Positions 62,845 to 64,000 of a stretch of 64,000 bases of DNA are shown here, in pieces. The notes beneath the pieces are model-generated. The model ran no database searches, was not told the DNA's origin, and worked only from the letters and a program-made list of their open reading frames with translations. The translations under genes were made by a program, and so were the position numbers. The stretch comes from CAWCPR01 sp963797475 (GTDB taxonomy: Bacteria > Chloroflexota > Anaerolineae > Anaerolineales > UBA4823): contig CAWCPR010000003.1 in NCBI GenBank assembly GCA_963797475.1, forward strand, positions 186,001 to 250,000, given 5' to 3'. Numbering within the stretch: the first letter of the stretch is position 1; the number at the start of each line of letters is the position of its first letter.

Positions 62845-64000
62845 TCAACGCTGCTTCGCTGTTTTGACCGCGTCGTTAAAGACATTCAACGTCTCGGCGA
62901 CATCCTGCTCGCCCAGGGAATAGCACAAGAACCAGGGTTCGCGCCCATCGGCGTCCGGCATAACCCCGTGCAAGCACATTTCCATTGCGATCGCCTCGTA
63001 CAATTCTGCATCGCCCGCCAGGTAATCGCGGAAATCGTGCGGCTCCTCCTCGCTTCCCAGGAAGACGCTGAACATCGAAGGCACCCCGGTCACCACATGC
63101 GGTATACCGGCTTCGCTCAAGATCTCACCGATTCCATCCATCAAAACCCGGCCGCGTTGTTGGATCGTTTCGAGCACCGGCTCCGAATCCAGAATCCCCA
63201 GCGTTGCATCGGCAGCGGCAACGCCAGCGATATTGCCGGTGTACGTACCGCCGTGGGCAACCGTACCTGGGTTCACAGTCATCATCACCTCTTCTTTCCC
63301 TGCAATCGCAGCGATCGGGAATCCATTCCCAAGCGCTTTAGCATAGGTCACCAGATCGGCGCGAATATTGAAGAGCTCTTGTGCGCCGCCTTTGGCGACT
63401 CGGAATCCCGTTTTTACTTCATCGAAGACCATCAAGATTCCGTACCGGTCGCACAATTCGCGCACCTTCTCCAGGTAGCCGGGTTTAGGCATGATCCCCG
63501 CAGTATTCCCCATAATGGGTTCGATGAAGATCGCGGCGATCTCGCCCCACCTGGCAGCGACGGTCTCCTCCAGGCGTTCAAAGTCATTGAAGGGCAGCAG
63601 GATAACGTACTGGTTGATGGCCTTGGGAATTCCGGATGTCACCGGCGCGGCGATCGGGCTGCGCGGCGAGCCTAACATCCCAAGATTGGCTGAAGCCGTG
63701 CTGAACATGAAATAATCCGCCATACCGTGGTACGTGCCTTCAAACTTTATGAATTTCTCCCTGCCGGTGTGAGCCCGGGCGATGCGCAAGGCGTGCATGG
63801 TCGCCTCGGTGCCGGTATTGGTCAGGCGCACTTTATCCACCCCGGTCATCTGGACGATGCGTTCTGCGACCTTAATCTCCAGCGGGGTGGTCCAGGCGAA
63901 TATGGTCCCCTCCTGGATCGCTTCCTGGACACGCTTTACCACCGGTGGATAAGCATGTCCCAGTATGACTGGGCCAAAACCCAGGCGGTAATCGATATAG
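62845..64000 (-). CDS. Class III PLP aminotransferase (5' end outside window)
   Basis: An open frame runs from the stop at 62845 to the right edge; the first residues in the window read YIDYRLGFGPVILGHAYPP, so the N-terminus lies beyond. PLP-enzyme blocks are 'RLTNTGTEATMHALRIARAHTGREKFIKFEGTYHG', 'GILMVFDEVKTGFR' and the Schiff-base Lys in 'TYAKALGNGFPIAAIAG'. It resembles glutamate-1-semialdehyde-type aminotransferases. It is distinct from the enzyme at 52.9-54.3 kb. It heads the visible aminotransferase-ALDH-saccharopine-dehydrogenase-like run. Confidence 0.88.
   Translation of the reverse strand, partial: YIDYRLGFGPVILGHAYPPVVKRVQEAIQEGTIFAWTTPLEIKVAERIVQMTGVDKVRLTNTGTEATMHALRIARAHTGREKFIKFEGTYHGMADYFMFSTASANLGMLGSPRSPIAAPVTSGIPKAINQYVILLPFNDFERLEETVAARWGEIAAIFIEPIMGNTAGIMPKPGYLEKVRELCDRYGILMVFDEVKTGFRVAKGGAQELFNIRADLVTYAKALGNGFPIAAIAGKEEVMMTVNPGTVAHGGTYTGNIAGVAAADATLGILDSEPVLETIQQRGRVLMDGIGEILSEAGIPHVVTGVPSMFSVFLGSEEEPHDFRDYLAGDAELYEAIAMEMCLHGVMPDADGREPWFLCYSLGEQDVAETLNVFNDAVKTAKQR

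Overview
The window looks like a piece of a Chloroflexota chromosome, most likely class Anaerolineae. This rests on the style of the proteins rather than on any marker gene. The substrate-binding lipoproteins carry long Thr/Val/Pro/Glu linkers after the lipobox. A SARP-type BTAD / NB-ARC / TPR regulator sits beside a giant membrane protein with DxDxDG calcium-type repeats and a tiny typical Chloroflexi hypothetical. Promoters are near-perfect TTGACA/TATAAT. No rRNA, tRNA, CRISPR array, insertion sequence or phage gene was seen. Coding density is high and genes lie in tight operons with ATGA-type overlaps.

Layout. (1) 1-9.8 kb: a very large membrane-anchored protein (minus strand, broken by a frameshift near 957-962 and running off the left edge), a 70-aa hypothetical, the SARP-type regulator (also frameshifted near its 3' end) and a single-pass membrane protein with an extracytoplasmic beta-type domain. 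(2) 10.2-22.8 kb: a catabolic island. A minus-strand trio encodes a three-subunit flavin/[2Fe-2S] amine or opine dehydrogenase of the HcnABC/OoxAB kind. Divergent from it run an IclR regulator, a PotABCD-like ABC importer, a NicX/M29-type metalloenzyme, an M14-type deacylase, a SagB-type nitroreductase and an M20 dipeptidase. (3) 23.1-25.3 kb: a hypothetical and MurJ. (4) 25.3-40.1 kb: a beta-mannan / cello-oligosaccharide island. LacI regulator plus GH130 phosphorylase run left; a second LacI regulator, a complete Opp-family ABC importer, a GH2 beta-mannosidase and a GH94 cellobiose-type phosphorylase run right. (5) 40.2-44.6 kb: a CUT1-type sugar importer (no ATPase gene of its own) and an XRE-cupin regulator. 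Between them lies a perfect 52-bp palindrome. (6) 44.6-51.1 kb: a YbhGFSR-like efflux operon with two separate ATPases, two ABC-2 permeases, an HlyD-type lipoprotein, a small membrane protein and a frameshifted TetR regulator with two matching operators. (7) 51.2-55.7 kb: class II aldolase, class III aminotransferase and FGGY kinase, divergent from a TetR regulator; the two promoters face each other across shared inverted repeats. (8) 55.8-58.8 kb: a lone receiver, a NarL-type response regulator and its PAS histidine kinase. (9) 59.0-64.0 kb: a SIS-domain sugar-phosphate enzyme, a saccharopine-dehydrogenase-like reductase, an aldehyde dehydrogenase and a class III aminotransferase cut by the right edge.

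How the genes work together: the window is dominated by uptake and catabolism of small organic molecules, each module with its own local regulator. The carbohydrate island combines hydrolysis (GH2) with two phosphorolytic enzymes (GH130, GH94), an energy-saving way to use imported mannan or glucomannan oligosaccharides. The amine/peptide island joins a polyamine-type importer to oxidative deamination, deacylation and dipeptide cleavage; its substrate is unknown and it is the best candidate here for an undescribed pathway. Three genes show the same defect, one extra base inside a doubled base. That points to assembly errors at least as much as to true pseudogenes.
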